Notes: a model not told the origin generated them from the letters alone. DNA of 64,000 nt from Phoenix dactylifera (GCF_009389715.1 NW_024067676.1:1493501-1557500); one strand, 5' to 3'; positions 10,368 to 27,170 are shown, numbered from the stretch's first letter. Numbers and translations: made by a program.

Positions 10368-13105
10368 ATGGTGCCCTTGGCGTCCGCATCGTCTTCGGAT
10401 TCTTCGTATTCATCCTCCTCCTCCTCCTCTTCTCTCCGGGATCGACGCCGCCGCCGCCGCCGTGAGGGCAGAGACGCCCTTAGGGTTCGCAAAGATCACC
10501 GGTCTCGGGGGAAGCGGAGGAGGAGACACCGATCTCCCAGCGACTCCTCTTCTTCATACATCGATAGTTACAGGCGAGTCGCTTCTTTAGCCTAATCGGT
10601 CTTTATAAGGAATTTTAAGATTAGAGTCAGGATTGTGGCTTTTTTTAATTCGGTCGGAATCTCGTCCCTTTAATGCAGAATTTTCCTTTCCAATATGTAA
10701 TGGACATTCGTGGCTGGAAAGTTGAGAATTTCTATTAAAGATTGGTTTTTGAGGCCTTCTGTTTGATTTCATATGTTGTTGCATTATTTTGGTTTGTATA
10801 TGTGAATTAGAATATTGCTTGATACCAAGGGGATTTCTGGAATTTTTTAAGGGCTCGTTTGGTTCGCGGGAAGCATTTTTCTTCCTAGGAATATGATTCC
10901 TGGGAAACAAATTCCTAGGAAGAGGATGCCTAGGAAAGTACTTTTGGCATGTTTGGTTGACCATGGGAAAGTGACAAATTTCCAAGATGCTTATGTTTGG
11001 TTGGCCATCCACTTTCCTAGGAAAGTTATATATAATTCCTATTATGCCCTTAATAAAAATTAGGTTTTTAATGCCTCTTTAATGCTTCTTTAATGCTGAA
11101 GGGACTTTTTGGGAAAAAGTAAAAATGGAGCGATTCCCGCCTCATGGGAAAGTAACTTTCCCATGTTTCTCATGGGAAAGACTTTTTCATGAAATGTGGG
11201 AATCACATTCCCATGGGAATACAACTTTCCCTTCTCTCTCCTTTGAAAACTCCAACCAAACAAGAGGCATTTCATTACTTTCCCGTTGACCACACTTTCC
11301 CTCCTTCTTTTCCCGCGAACCAAACGAGCCCTAAGGGTTTTTATTGAAGGATTCGCAAGGGTAATGCTTTTCCTATCAAACTTTTGTATTGGAGGCTGAC
11401 AGAAGATACGGACTTGGGGATCATTTTCATTTGTTTAGTTAAATCTTGTGCCTTAGAGATGAATGTGATCCCCTGCATCAAAACATGATTGATTTTTCTG
11501 GGTGCATGAAATTCTGAAGAATCATCTTCTTGGTGCATAAGCTTAGGCTGTTTGTTCCAAATGGTGGTCCTTGTTCACTCACCAGCTTGGCTTCTCAGTC
11601 TTTTGACAGGAGATCTAACACCAGTTCTGTTGGAGATGTCATGTGAACAACCAGTTATAGAATTTTTCCTCAATCCTTTTGAGGAATCTTCTTGAATTAG
11701 AGTTGTGAGTCCACAGTATACTTCTTGTTGATGAGACAAACTTTTGTCAGTCATGATTGTCCAATGATGAGGACCATCTGAAATGCACAATACAAATTTA
11801 TGGGTTCTATCGGAAAGCTGCATAATTTTCTTACCATAGAACGGCTTTCTATCTTTAGAATATTCATGACCCAGCATTTGTGATTTATGTGATGATTTCT
11901 TTCATCTCTGTAGAGTTTTATCATTCATTTGTCTAGGTGTTAATATAGTATTGAACATTGATTATGATTTTACAGCAGCAGTGAGAGCTCTTCTGATAGT
12001 GGATACGAGGCATCAAATCGTCCGAGGAAGCACAAGCATGATGAAAGATCAAAGAAGGTGCGTCCTGATATGCTTTTGGGTATTATTATTAACACATCTA
12101 TGTTCAAAGTTTCTCAAGCATCATATGCATTTTTTTGAAGTTCTTATCTCCATATTTGTTGTTAGACCAAGGATAAAGACCGAAGCAAGAGGCACAAACA
12201 GCACAAACAGAAGCGTAAAGAGGTAGGTTATTATGTTATATATAGGTTTCTTTGGGAAAATATTCAGGTGCTTTTTGATTGTCCTCTAGACTTAGTGGGT
12301 TGTTAAGGATGATGGCATATTTGAGCTCGCGATATCTTAGTTAGCTTAAATATACTTGTAGAATTTGGAGATTAAGGTGCATAACAGATGTACGAATTTG
12401 GAGATTAATGATGTAGACTATTCTAGCTTTGATCCATGATAACCAAGTCAATAGTTAACAATATTGCTTTGGCAAAATTTTTGCCACCTCTATTGATAGT
12501 TAGAATTGCCATTCTGCATATTGTGCATCTTCATTTCATCTGTATATAAATAAAAAGCAACATGATAGTATTTCCAGGATTTTTAAACTTATAGCAAGGG
12601 AATCTTATATTACTTGCTGTTTGTTTCTGGGTTGGCTCTTTGGCATTGGAGCTGGGGTATGTAAACGGGTAACTGGATGTTGGATTGGCTTGCTGGGTAT
12701 CATGTTGGCTTGGTGATTTTGGCTATGGGAGCTAAATATAGAAGCTGCAGCCTGAGCGGTGCAGCAGTCCTGTCCAGCTTTCAAAGGTACTTGAAATCAA
12801 GAGTCTTCGTTTCAGGCTTTATAGGGATTTCATTAAATTCTTTCTATTTAAAAAGAAATTTCTTATATTCTTCAGTTTCTTGGTCGTGACAAAGAGGATG
12901 GCGTTCGACGCAGTGCCGTGTCTGGCAAAAAGGTGCGAACTTTTATTCATTGATATATTGCTAGAAACTTTTGAAGATCAAATTATTCCTAGACTTCTAT
13001 TATTTTTTCTAGATTATGCTGAAGGTTGAGAAAACAAAGGAAGACAAGCTGGCAGAAAACAACCGCAATGAGTTGCTGAAGTTTCTGAATGCTAGCTATG
13101 ATTGA
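10368..13105 (+). CDS. Ser/Lys/Arg-rich protein ending in NASYD, function not recognised
   Basis: The exons are 10368-10573, 11976-12057, 12166-12222, 12876-12932 and 13013-13105. All phases agree, and the product is 164 residues. It starts MVPLAS at the first ATG in frame. It then has a Ser run (about 7-21), an Arg run (RDRRRRRRR), a second Ser block across the exon 1/2 junction, Lys/His-rich exon 3 (RSKRHKQHKQKRK) and a non-repetitive C-terminus with SGKKIMLKVEKTKEDK and ELLKFLNASYD. The layout resembles small nuclear or splicing-related proteins, but I cannot name the family. Intron 1 needs a GC donor (ACAG|GCGAGT), because the nearby GT choice gives a stop at once. A Tourist-like MITE sits in intron 1. 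The uncharged, ordered tail argues for a real gene and not a chance low-complexity ORF. Confidence 0.75.
10851..11331 (+). mobile_element. Tourist-like MITE (PIF/Harbinger type)
   Basis: This is a 481-bp element with perfect 22-bp terminal inverted repeats, starting GGGCTCGTTTGGTTCGCGGG on the left with its reverse complement on the right. It is flanked by TAA on both sides (10848-10850 and 11332-11334), the 3-bp target duplication expected for PIF/Harbinger elements. It has no coding capacity. Its interior is full of 'cctaggaa' and 'catgggaa' palindromes. It lies in intron 1 of the Ser/Lys-rich gene. A related copy in the opposite orientation is at 45986-46453. Confidence 0.85.
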
Positions 13106-13902
13106 TTAGTGGGGATGGTGGCATCGTAATATGCAATATTGAGTGTTGAAATATACTGTTATGAAACTTAGTTTCTGCATATGATTCATTACAACCTACA
13201 AACTTCTTCAGAAAGTGTATGCATGTTCTGTTTTCTTTCTTATTTGTTGAACGTTAAATCTTATTTTATGTTGCATCTGCCTTTTATGAATTTTTCGTGT
13301 GTGGTATAACCAATTTCTTGTTGTTAGCAATCCCTTACTTACATGGTATTGCCTTTTGTATTGAAGAGAAGAAACTAGCTTCTTGTGAGTTTTCACTATC
13401 TATATCTACCGAAAAGGTTTCAGAATTGTTCTGGATTGTGGTTTGTTTGAGATTCTTTTGACTATCTATATCTATGTCCTGCTGGTCTGTCAGAAAAACC
13501 TTATAAATGCAAGTGGTAGATGCGAAAAAGCAGTGATTGGATAGACTTGGGCGTGCAGGCAAGAATGAACCTTTTGCTGTTCCTCACATTGTTGATGCCT
13601 AACAGAATAGTATGCTGTGGATTTGATATTAGTGAGATCCAGGGAGTGCAGCACCGTCTCGAACTACTTGGTTCGGAGCGTACCTAGCCATGCTGACGGT
13701 AAATTGGGACGGTTTCGGCATTCAAAATAAGAAACCGGTGAAGGAGGGGAAGAAGGAAAGAGAGGAAACTAAAGGAGGGGGAGAAGGAAAGAGAGGAAAA
13801 GAGAGAAGGAGAAAGAGGGAGAGCCGCCAAAGGCCACTGAAGGGCCGTGGAGGGCTGGAGGAGGGGCTTCGCCCTTTGAACGAACAAAGATTTGTCGGGC
13901 CC
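13106..13902. other. 3' flank, then a purine-rich repeat fragment
   Basis: From 13106 to about 13550 lies the probable 3' flank of the preceding gene, with no further gene seen. The stretch at 13650-13870 has 'ttggttcggagcgtacc' and 'aagaaaccggtg' followed by about 100 bp of GA-rich sequence. This is the same arrangement as the repeats at 54.2 and 60.5 kb. Confidence 0.45.
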
Positions 13903-15240
13903 TTAATAAAATAATATGAGAAGACTTGACCAAGCGTATGGTGGTTTCATGTGGGTCAGGTCTAAACGATTTGCTCAATAAATCGGACTCAATTAGGGCC
14001 AAGATTAATCAATATAGTTCATCAATGAAGGTTTTAAGAACATTCAACAGAGCCGAGGTGATCGGTCCAGGCTTTATAGAGTTCATAGTCTATAAATAAG
14101 TGTTCTAACAGAAGAATGAATAACCATAAAATTATTTTTTTATAAAAAAATACAATCTTCATAAATATGTAGTTCATAATTCATAAACAACTCCTTAATA
14201 TTAAAATATTCATGAAATCATTATTTCGTAATAAATTATGAGTTTCATAATACCGTATGTTTGATCCTTAATTTTTTTAAAAATTGCATCATCAATATTT
14301 AGTATCATAAGCATGAAAAATATATGAAAATTTGAAAACTAATAAGAAATATCAGGGTTACTTATAAGTTTGAAAACTAGTAATGAGTATAAGATTTACT
14401 TACTTCTAGTATTTTAGACTATCCGACTTCGTTAAGCGACTCTGCTAGACCTATTTAAAATATTAATAGTAAAATTAATTTCTAATTGATGATTTTAATA
14501 AAATAATATTAGAGACTTGACCAGGTGTACAGTGGTTCATGTGGATCAAGTTTAGACAATTCGTTCAATAAATCGAACTGAATTAGGAACAAGATTAATC
14601 AGCATGGTTTATCAATGAAGGTTTTCAGGACATTCAACAAGACTGGGGTGATTAGTCGAGGTTTTATAAAGTTCATATTCTATAAATAAGCGTTTAACAG
14701 AAGAATGAATAATCATAAAATTATTTTTTCATAAGAAAAATTTAATTTTCATAAATATGTATCTCATAATTCATAAACAAGTTATTAATATTAAAATATT
14801 CATGAAACCATTATTTTGTAATAAATTATGAGTTTTAGAATATCGTATGCTTGATTCTTAAATTTAAGAAAAATTGACATCATCAATATTTAGTACCATA
14901 AGCATGAAAAATATGTAAATTTTAAAACTAATAAGGAGTGTCAAGATTACTTACAAGTTCGAAAACTAGTAAAGAGTATAAGATTTACCTACCTCTTTTG
15001 TTTTAGACCATCAGATTTCGTTAGACGGCTCCACTGGACCCATTTCAAATATTAATAACAAAATTAATGTCTAATTGATGATCTTAATAAAATAATATGA
15101 AATAACATGACTAGGTGTATGGTGGTTTTATATGTCAGCTCTAAATAATTTGCTCAATAAATCAGACTAATCAGGGCCAAAATTAATCAACATGGCTCAT
15201 CAAGGATATTCAACAGGGTCGGAATGATCAATCCAGTAGA
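13903..15240 (+). repeat. about 590-bp tandem repeat, 2.3 copies
   Basis: Units begin with 'ttaataaaataatat' at 13903, 14495 and 15084 (periods 592 and 589). Each carries the same succession: 'gacttgacc', 'aataaatcg.act', 'caatgaaggtttt', 'acattcaac' and, in the two full copies, 'tctataaataag' and 'gaagaatgaataa.cataaaattatttttt'. The third copy is cut at about 15240. No coding frame survives, so this could be a minisatellite or duplicated retrotransposon UTR. Confidence 0.8.
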
Positions 15241-18200
15241 CCGCTCGGACACTAGAGGCAGATTGGGGTCAATTACATAGGTCAACTCGAGCTCGTAGAT
15301 CAAGTCGACACGTCTAGATATTGGGTTCTGGAAAGAAAATTAAGAGATAAGAGAGAGGAGAGAGAGAGAAAGAAAAGAAAGAAAGCTCTCTTTCTTGTCG
15401 AAAGAGGGGAGAGCATGTCTCTCCTTTTTTCTTCTTGGATTACGAGGGTGGCAGCCACCAAGTGGCCAAGGCAGTCAGCTCCTGTGGCGGCAGCCAGGGC
15501 GGTCTCTCTGCCAAGGCATCGCCTGCAACGGTGGTCAACTGGTGCAAGGAGGAAAAAAGGAGGCGGATCATCAAAGAACGGATCAACTCGGCCTAATCAT
15601 GGTTGTTCCCCTAACCCACCACCACATGATCTCAGGGTCCCCAGGAGGCGGCAAGGTTCGGCTTTTTTCCAGCAGCCAGCGGCAGCAAACATAGGAGGAA
15701 GAAACACCAAAACAGGGCACCCTTATTTTGGATTAAATCCCGGTGATTAGCCAGCTTAAACCCAAAAGGACGGCTATAAACCTAAAAAAGGAGAGGAAGG
15801 CAAACAACACTCACCTCGGTCCGGCGAGGTTCTGACGGCCCCTTTCGGCGATGAATTGGAGAGGAGATTCGAAGAAAAATCGTCAAGATCGGCGGCGATT
15901 CTTGGAGAAACCAGTGATGGCTTTCAACAGAGAATGAGTTAAATAGGCAAAATCCTAGAGTTCTACTCGAACTTAGATTGCCTGGATATCTTCGATTTCT
16001 GCCGGAATCGGAGGAGGAAGAAGACTCCTATTGGGGTCTTCTTCTCCACTGCATCATGCCACAGAGCATGATGGCTTTGGGCCTGACCTCTTCTGGCAGG
16101 CCCACAAGCCCAAAGAAGCCCTAAAAAAACTAAACTATTACAGATCTACAGTCGACAGATCTAGGATCTTCGAGTAGAAATGAAACAAGAACTCCCCAAC
16201 AAGCAAGAAAGGAAATGACAAAGAATTAACGTTGAAAGGGACGAAGGGGGCAAATCTAGGGTCTTCTTGCAGAGGGGAAGGGTTAGGGTTTTACCGGCGA
16301 TGATGAGGTGATTGCAGGAGTTCTTGATGGTTTGGAGCTGGACGAGGCAATTGGCCATGGGGCGGATCAGTGGATCTCCATAAGAGATGGAGATCGTGGC
16401 GGAGAGAGGGAGAGGGAGAGAGAGAGAGAGATGGAAATCGGCGGCTACTGGAGTTGGAGGAATTTGTGGAAGGGACAAATATGGAGACGATCTCTGTAGC
16501 TCTATATGTGAATAATTGTGCGACCGCCTACGGCAGCATCAGGTGTATTTAATAATTTGCCAAAATGTCCCGACTTCTAGTTGGTAATTAGTAAACAAGT
16601 AATTGATAAAAGTGATATTTATTTGCTTGTTTTCTGTGGCACTTGTGTAATAAAATCTGAAAAATAAATATATTTTATATTTTTACTTAATTCATGTCGT
16701 AAAAATGATATTTTTATCATTATTTATTTTAAGAATTCATAAGCGGTTAAGCTATTTCTTTGTTTAGTAGACCTAAGGTTTATTAATTTTCTCATCGGTG
16801 ATGAAATTTTGGTGTTGAATATATTATGTTTGAAATTTGAGGTAACTCCTATTGCATACAATCATTTTACAAAACCAACATGTCAGAATCTATCAAGATA
16901 CTTCCTCTATCTGATGCACAAAATAAAGCAATAGATGTTCCGCACAATCCTTTACGATGCCATGTTGGCGCTCCATATGCTAAAAAGAACTATGATGCCA
17001 TGTTGATTTTCTCATAAGCTTGTGTCTAAAAGAATGAGACATATCTCATATTGGCCTATGAACAAGTCAAATCATCATCTATCCAACCGTCAAGTTACTA
17101 ACATTGGGTAACCACTTAATAACCACCATTAACACCGTAAGGATTTTTGACATCTAGAGTTTCATACTCATGGTTTATTCCTCCATTGAACTAGGCGGAG
17201 TATACAAGCATATCCTTTAGTACAGGCATTTAGATTCAAACTTAGGATAATAGCATATAGATTATCTAAATTTTTCATCATTAGTTAGAACCACAAATTA
17301 ACACCGTAGTCATGAAAAATATAAGCCACAGCAACAATACACTAAATTTGCTCATTTTGGACTCAACTGAATTTGTGTAATTCATTTCCAAGAAAATAAG
17401 AAAGATGCGTAACGCAAAGATATTTTCACTTAATGCAAAGTTATTGTAAAGGGCATGTTGATGCTTAAATTCTCATTTGCATCTTGACAAGTCGAGTTAG
17501 CGACACGATGGGAACACATCATGCAAACTAAATTCAATGCTTGCTTACATTTATTTAGAACTTTCTCAGACAGGCAATCGTACAGGCAACCTGTTTATCC
17601 CATGATTAATCCCTGAAAAGAAGAGGAGAGATGGCAAACAGATGAAAAAGGGCAAAAGACCGTGCCCATAACACACCTGAAATCGCTGGGGTTCTTTCTT
17701 TAGTTATATAACACATCTGAAATGCTCTACTTCCAAGAGCCCCTTAAGACATGATACATAACACTGCAAAATGCTCCACATTATTTCCCACTCTGTTGCT
17801 CGGATTAGGATAGAGCCGGAGTTATATAAAAATCTCCCACCAAAAGAAAAGTGTTGAACCTTAAGCTCTATAGTGTGATTTTAATTTTGCCGGTGCTTTG
17901 CTTTATCAAATCATTTCAATCCTTTCAACAGCGTGCATGCGGATGGAAGCACAGCAATAACATCAGATAATCGACATCATTGCAAAAAGAACTATGTTAG
18001 TCTTCTGAATGCAACCAAAGCCTGACTACTTAGCATCAAATATGGGAACAGAAGCTTCTCTATCCTTCAAATATTTAAGGGTGATGACCTGAAAAATAAT
18101 CGAGTCAATAAATCACCCATCATGATGAGTTGATGACCCCAGCAAGCATCAATTGCATGGCATGGAACCATGACACTGCGATGCTGACATATACCTTTGC

Positions 18201-18562
18201 AGAACCATCCAGTGTTCGCACAGAGAATGATGTTTGGTGAGCCAATTTCTAGAAATAATGGCCATCTAACAGTCTTCACATGGTTTACAAACCATATACC
18301 ACATTCCAGGGTCTTCTGAACTCTCCAATTTTAGGGGAGAATAAAGAACAAGCATGCAAGTTTCTCTAACAAACACCTGACAGAAGAACATCAAAGAAAC
18401 CACAAAAAGAAGACTCCACTAAAATCTTGCAGTATTTTAAACAACCATCTCATGGTTTGAAGAAACAAAACAGACAGAAAACAATGCTTCATTACTTCCC
18501 ACTGATACCTATCCTGCAACTCAAAATATAGTTTGTCCTTAAGCATTACTTGCAGTTGATCT
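15241..18562. other. intergenic DNA, probable unclassified retroelement debris
   Basis: A GA-rich run lies at 15340-15395. The block from about 15400 to 16500 is locally GC-rich, with several overlapping frames of 60-111 codons but no domain, and resembles retroelement UTR sequence. From about 16550 to 18300 I see nothing. The last 200-250 bases before 18563 should be the 3' untranslated region of the eL19 gene. Confidence 0.4.
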
Positions 18563-23483
<4,921 letters not shown>

Positions 23484-23558
23484 CTTCGTCCTCTCTCTCT
23501 CTCTCCCTCTCCCCTCGCCGCCTCTCTCCGGAAGGAGTGCGAAAGGCGACGGGTGAGG

Positions 23559-23648
23559 CTTATATATCTTATCGCTTTAAAATGATCCTAGGGTTTCTCG
23601 TACTGCGCCCGGCGGATGGGCTGGGCTGGGCCGGGCCGTACATGGGCT
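23559..23648 (-). promoter_or_regulatory. eL19 promoter: TATA, telo-box, site II cluster
   Basis: Reading upstream of the eL19 gene on the minus strand, there is a TATATAAG element (23559-23566). An AAACCCTAG telo-box follows (23588-23596), then three overlapping TGGGCY motifs (23617-23632) and one more at 23643. This combination is known from plant ribosomal-protein promoters. The leader between TATA and ATG is CT-rich on the coding strand. Confidence 0.75.
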
Positions 23649-24955
23649 TATCCCTCAAGTTGGTCCAACCCACTCCAAACCTTAAGTACTTTGCTTAATT
23701 CAACTTTTAGACAAAATCAACATACTGCATGAGTGTTTCTTTAATTACCTATTGTCATATTTGCATGGGCCCATTGGATTAGCAAAATAAAGCATGTCAT
23801 CATTGTGTATATAGGTAAAATTAGTTAATAAATGCTCGATGACACATAAACTTGTCTCAAAATTAATATAACCAATGTAATTTTTTTATTGGATCATTAT
23901 AAGATTTAAAATTTTCAAATAATTTAGCAGCCAATGATAATTTCTTTATAAATAACTCATGCAAAACTCCTGCCTATATGGGATAATTTCGATGATTGGC
24001 TATGTCATTTTCAGTGTGATGCTTTCTTATTTAATCAAGTTTCTTTCGCGATCTATTGAAATTGCGTCGTGATAATTCGCAATTTTGTTGGATATATATA
24101 CACACACACGCTAAATGAAATAAATAAAAAAACACAAATATAAGATACAGTAGCAAAAGAATATATATCACACTTTGGAATAAGAACTTTGATTCTAATA
24201 GCATGCTTAAAGTTTTGACTCGTAGATTGGGCTATTATTTATGAGGATTTCAACTAGAGTTCTACCACTTGGATAGTCACATTTCTCAATAACTACTTGA
24301 TTAAGTATTTACCGGTATTTTTTATTATCTCTACTTTTTTAAGCAAGGATAGATTGGTGTAACCTGGAAAAAAGCATCATCAATGAAGAAATAAATCAAA
24401 ATCAACCAAATTAAGCCGGAGAAGAAAGAACTCAATACACACAGATCAAGCATATAACGAAAATAAACAATTTGAAGGTAGTGAAAAATACAAGAAACAG
24501 TCATTGAGATCTTCTTGGTCTTTTAGCAACTTATACAACCTCTAAACTATCATTGAAGTTATTTGAGTAATGGATAGGTAAACTAAAAACGAAGTAGTCC
24601 TCACTTTTGAACTACAACCGGCCTAGATTGCTACGAGAATCATGAAGAAGACATTGGTGAGATTCATTGTACTAGTAATAAAGCAGTTTATTTGTTGCGC
24701 CAAACATAAGACCATGTTTTGGGATTCTTTCAACTATATACATAACATGAATGGCAGGTTTTACCAAAAAAAAAAAAAAACCCACCAAATACAATGTCAA
24801 CATAGAGTCATTCTTCCATACCTACTAGATGGTTAGGTACAAAAATACTAAAAAATAAATCGGTGAAATCAGGATGGATTTTGATTTGTTTTACCTTGCC
24901 ACTTTGCAAGTCGTTCACAAATCAATGCCATCATTACAAATTCTTTTAGTAAAAT
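23649..24955. other. AT-rich intergenic DNA
   Basis: There is nothing recognisable except a short (AC)n/(AT)n run near 24098-24108 and poly-A at about 24766-24780. The ORF at 24642-24836 has no domain. Confidence 0.45.
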
Positions 24956-24959
24956 AGGT

Positions 24960-25400
24960 TTTTTTTTTTTTTGATAGAATCAATTTAGTGTGAGTGTAAC
25001 CAGCAAAGTCGAGAGAAATAAAATAGCATAAATATTGGGGGCAATATCAGACCATATCCACAGGACCTCTCCTGAATGATGAGCAGCAAAGAACGTGACC
25101 CATTCTGCCGTTCTATTCGTCTTTCAGTACACATGGGTAATCTGAAAGGAGTAGTAGTCTCTCACTAGACTTTAGATATCCCTGAGCAGTGGGTGGTCGT
25201 CGTCCTATTGCTCTACATCTCGTATCCACTCGATCACCATGGCAGAGTCTCATTCGAGAAAAATATTATCAGTCTCTAGGATACTCCTCGCACATGTGAT
25301 ACCCTCTCATACTGCCCTAAGCTTCCTGCTATAACAGTAATGTCATATGTGCGCCGTCTGCATGTGGCAATCAATCTGGAGTTGCGACTCGGAGCCCAGG
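24960..25400 (-). mobile_element. decayed LINE 3' end with RNase H remnants
   Basis: The left edge is a T run (24960-24973), which is the poly-A tail of a minus-strand element. Read from right to left, broken frames give the RNase H order seen in better copies: an alanine/tryptophan-rich 'aelrA.wegv' stretch, 'vIeWi', 'HPLLrDI' and a truncated 'RRiERqNGSRSLLLIIQER' region. Stops and frameshifts interrupt all frames. Confidence 0.6.
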
Positions 25401-25439
25401 TTCATTTTGGCCTAACCCGAGTTCCATGAGCGCCCTCCT

Positions 25440-25775
25440 CTGGGGCCCAGCCCATTTATGGCAACAAACCTCGGAGGAAATCCTAATTCCCCATCCTCCA
25501 AAACCCTAACGCACTCACAGCCGTCCGATCTCGTTCCAACGGATAACCCGAGACGTCTCCTTCCCCTGCCACAATAAATTAAGACCCTTCCTCCCATTAG
25601 CTTCCCCATCGAGCCTTTCCCGCAGCAGCATCCCTCTCCATCACCGTGCATCAGAGGGAGACGAAGAGGGCGGGGGGGCATGGTCTGGCGAAAGGCCTCG
25701 ATCTACCGTCCGATCAGCGAATCCCCGCCGCTTCTTTCCTTTGCCCTAGACTGCAAGCTCCGCGAGCCCTAGGTA
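25440..25775 (+). promoter_or_regulatory. orphan housekeeping-type promoter with first exon-like ORF
   Basis: GGCCCA and AGCCCA (site II, 25444-25454) are followed by AAACCCTAA (telo-box, 25501-25509), an AT-rich 'caataaatta' (about 25571) and a CT-rich stretch like a leader. An ORF of 30 codons then starts at 25680 (MVWRKASIYRPISESPPLLS...). Its TAG stop (25770-25772) is directly followed by GTATGC, a possible splice donor. No downstream exon was recognised in the next 2.5 kb. It could be an upstream ORF in a leader exon, a non-coding transcript, or the stump of a gene broken by transposons. Confidence 0.4.
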
Positions 25776-26593
25776 TGCGACGGCCGTACCTCTTTTCCGC
25801 TTCCGGTAAACAGAAGTACGGTCCCGTCACGTCCTTTACGGGAGGTACGGCTTCTTTCTTGGGGAAGCCCGTCGTCGTTTACCGTGTTCCGGGTTCACGG
25901 CGTTAACAGATTAGGGCAGAAGAAGGAAGCCCGCGGCTTGCGTTGAACGATTCGCCGGTGAGATGGTAGATCGGACCTTTCACCAAACGATGCCGCTCTC
26001 TCGCTTAGATTTGCTTTGGATCTGGGCTGGTTGTTTGCCGTGATGGCTGCGGATGGGTTGGATACGGCTGTGGATTCTGGTGGGCCACTTTATTTTTTTT
26101 ATAAATATTTACTTGTTGTGGTAAGTCACCTTAACGTATCTTGATATGTATAATATTTTTCAAGATATCAAAGCTAGTTCTGCCTACGTGGATCATTCAG
26201 ACAGTGAAGTTTAACACTGTTCAGCCGAAGCTAGTTCTGCCTACGTGCTTTTATGTCATCTTGTTGTCAAAATGAATCCATTGTTCAAATTTTGTCTATA
26301 TATCAAATTTTGCATGAATATTTTTTTAAAATTGATATTTATATGTATAGTTTTGTAAAATGTTTGTTTTGCTATGCAGCTTTTTTTTTTAATCCTTATT
26401 TTTTTATGTATCTTAACTGTCTAATTTTGTTAAAAGAATAATAATTGTAAATTAAAAATAATTAAAATATTTTTAATAGGTAGATGTGTAAAAGAAAAAA
26501 AATATAAGATGATGATAAAAAAATAATTTCAAAATTTTATTTTATTTTTAATTAAAGTAAATATGGTTTTTATTAACGGTGCTTTTGAAAAAT
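25776..26593. other. intergenic, with one 20-bp direct repeat
   Basis: The 20-mer aagctagttctgcctacgtg occurs at 26171-26190 and again, exactly, at 26228-26247. From 26440 the sequence is AT-rich. No gene was recognised. Confidence 0.5.
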
Positions 26594-26605
26594 TTAGGGG
26601 CATTT

Positions 26606-27024
26606 CTGCCTGTGTCCTATACCTCATGTCCAAGGTGGTAGGCTGGTAGCCTAGTGGTACTGGGCGGAGATTCTAACCTCATGGTTCCAAGTTCGAGTCG
26701 CTGCGGCGACGATTAAAATGTGGCTTCGGCCACTGCTTTGACATGAGGTATAGGACCGCTCTTGGACCGCTAGTAGCCGGGGTGGTGCCAGGTGTGACGT
26801 ACTCATACTTGAAACTCGAGCCAGAGCCCAGAGGGGTAGCTGAGCCGGACCCATGGGTGGGGAAGGCATGAGTAAAACCGGTCGGGGTGCCCAACACACG
26901 GTCATTTCTACCCACATCGAACATTCTCCTTTCGGGGTGGGGGTCCAGTGGGGGCTGCTACGCGAGGGTGGGCTTATCCCTTCCTCCCCCTACCTCTTTT
27001 CTTTAGCGAAAAAAAAACAAAAAA
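26606..27024 (+). mobile_element. tRNA-derived SINE with poly-A tail
   Basis: The body has an internal pol III promoter: A box TAGCCTAGTGG (26647-26657) and B box AGTTCGAGTCG (26690-26700), at tRNA-like spacing. It ends in an A-rich tail (27009-27024). The flanks carry TTAGGGGCATTT at 26594-26605 and 27025-27036, a 12-bp target-site duplication. A perfect 17-bp inverted repeat (GTCCTATACCTCATGTC at 26614-26630 and its complement at 26740-26756) brackets the tRNA-like part. Confidence 0.8.
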
Positions 27025-27170
27025 TTAGGGGCATTTGTAAAAAAAAAAAAAGAATTTTATGAGGATATAAAAATAAATATAGGGGCATTTGTAAAAAATA
27101 GTATTTTATGAGAATATAAAAATAAATATAAATTTTAAAAGAGTATTCATACAAATTTAAATTTGTAGAA

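Noticed and set aside
10208-10590. Arg/Glu-rich and Pro-rich frames overlapping exon 1 of the Ser/Lys-rich gene
   Set aside because: They are shadows of the GC- and purine-rich exon. Only the frame from 10368 continues through phase-matched exons.
10368-13105. Identification as style cell-cycle inhibitor SCI1
   Set aside because: The Ser/Lys-rich layout is similar, but the C-terminus (ELLKFLNASYD) does not match my memory of that family, so no symbol was assigned.
15395-16500. Overlapping ORFs of 60-111 codons in a GC-rich block
   Set aside because: Both strands are equally open, no domain is present, and the sequence resembles retroelement UTR.
26640-26720. Functional tRNA gene
   Set aside because: A and B boxes are present, but the acceptor stem does not close and the body continues into a SINE with poly-A and target duplications.
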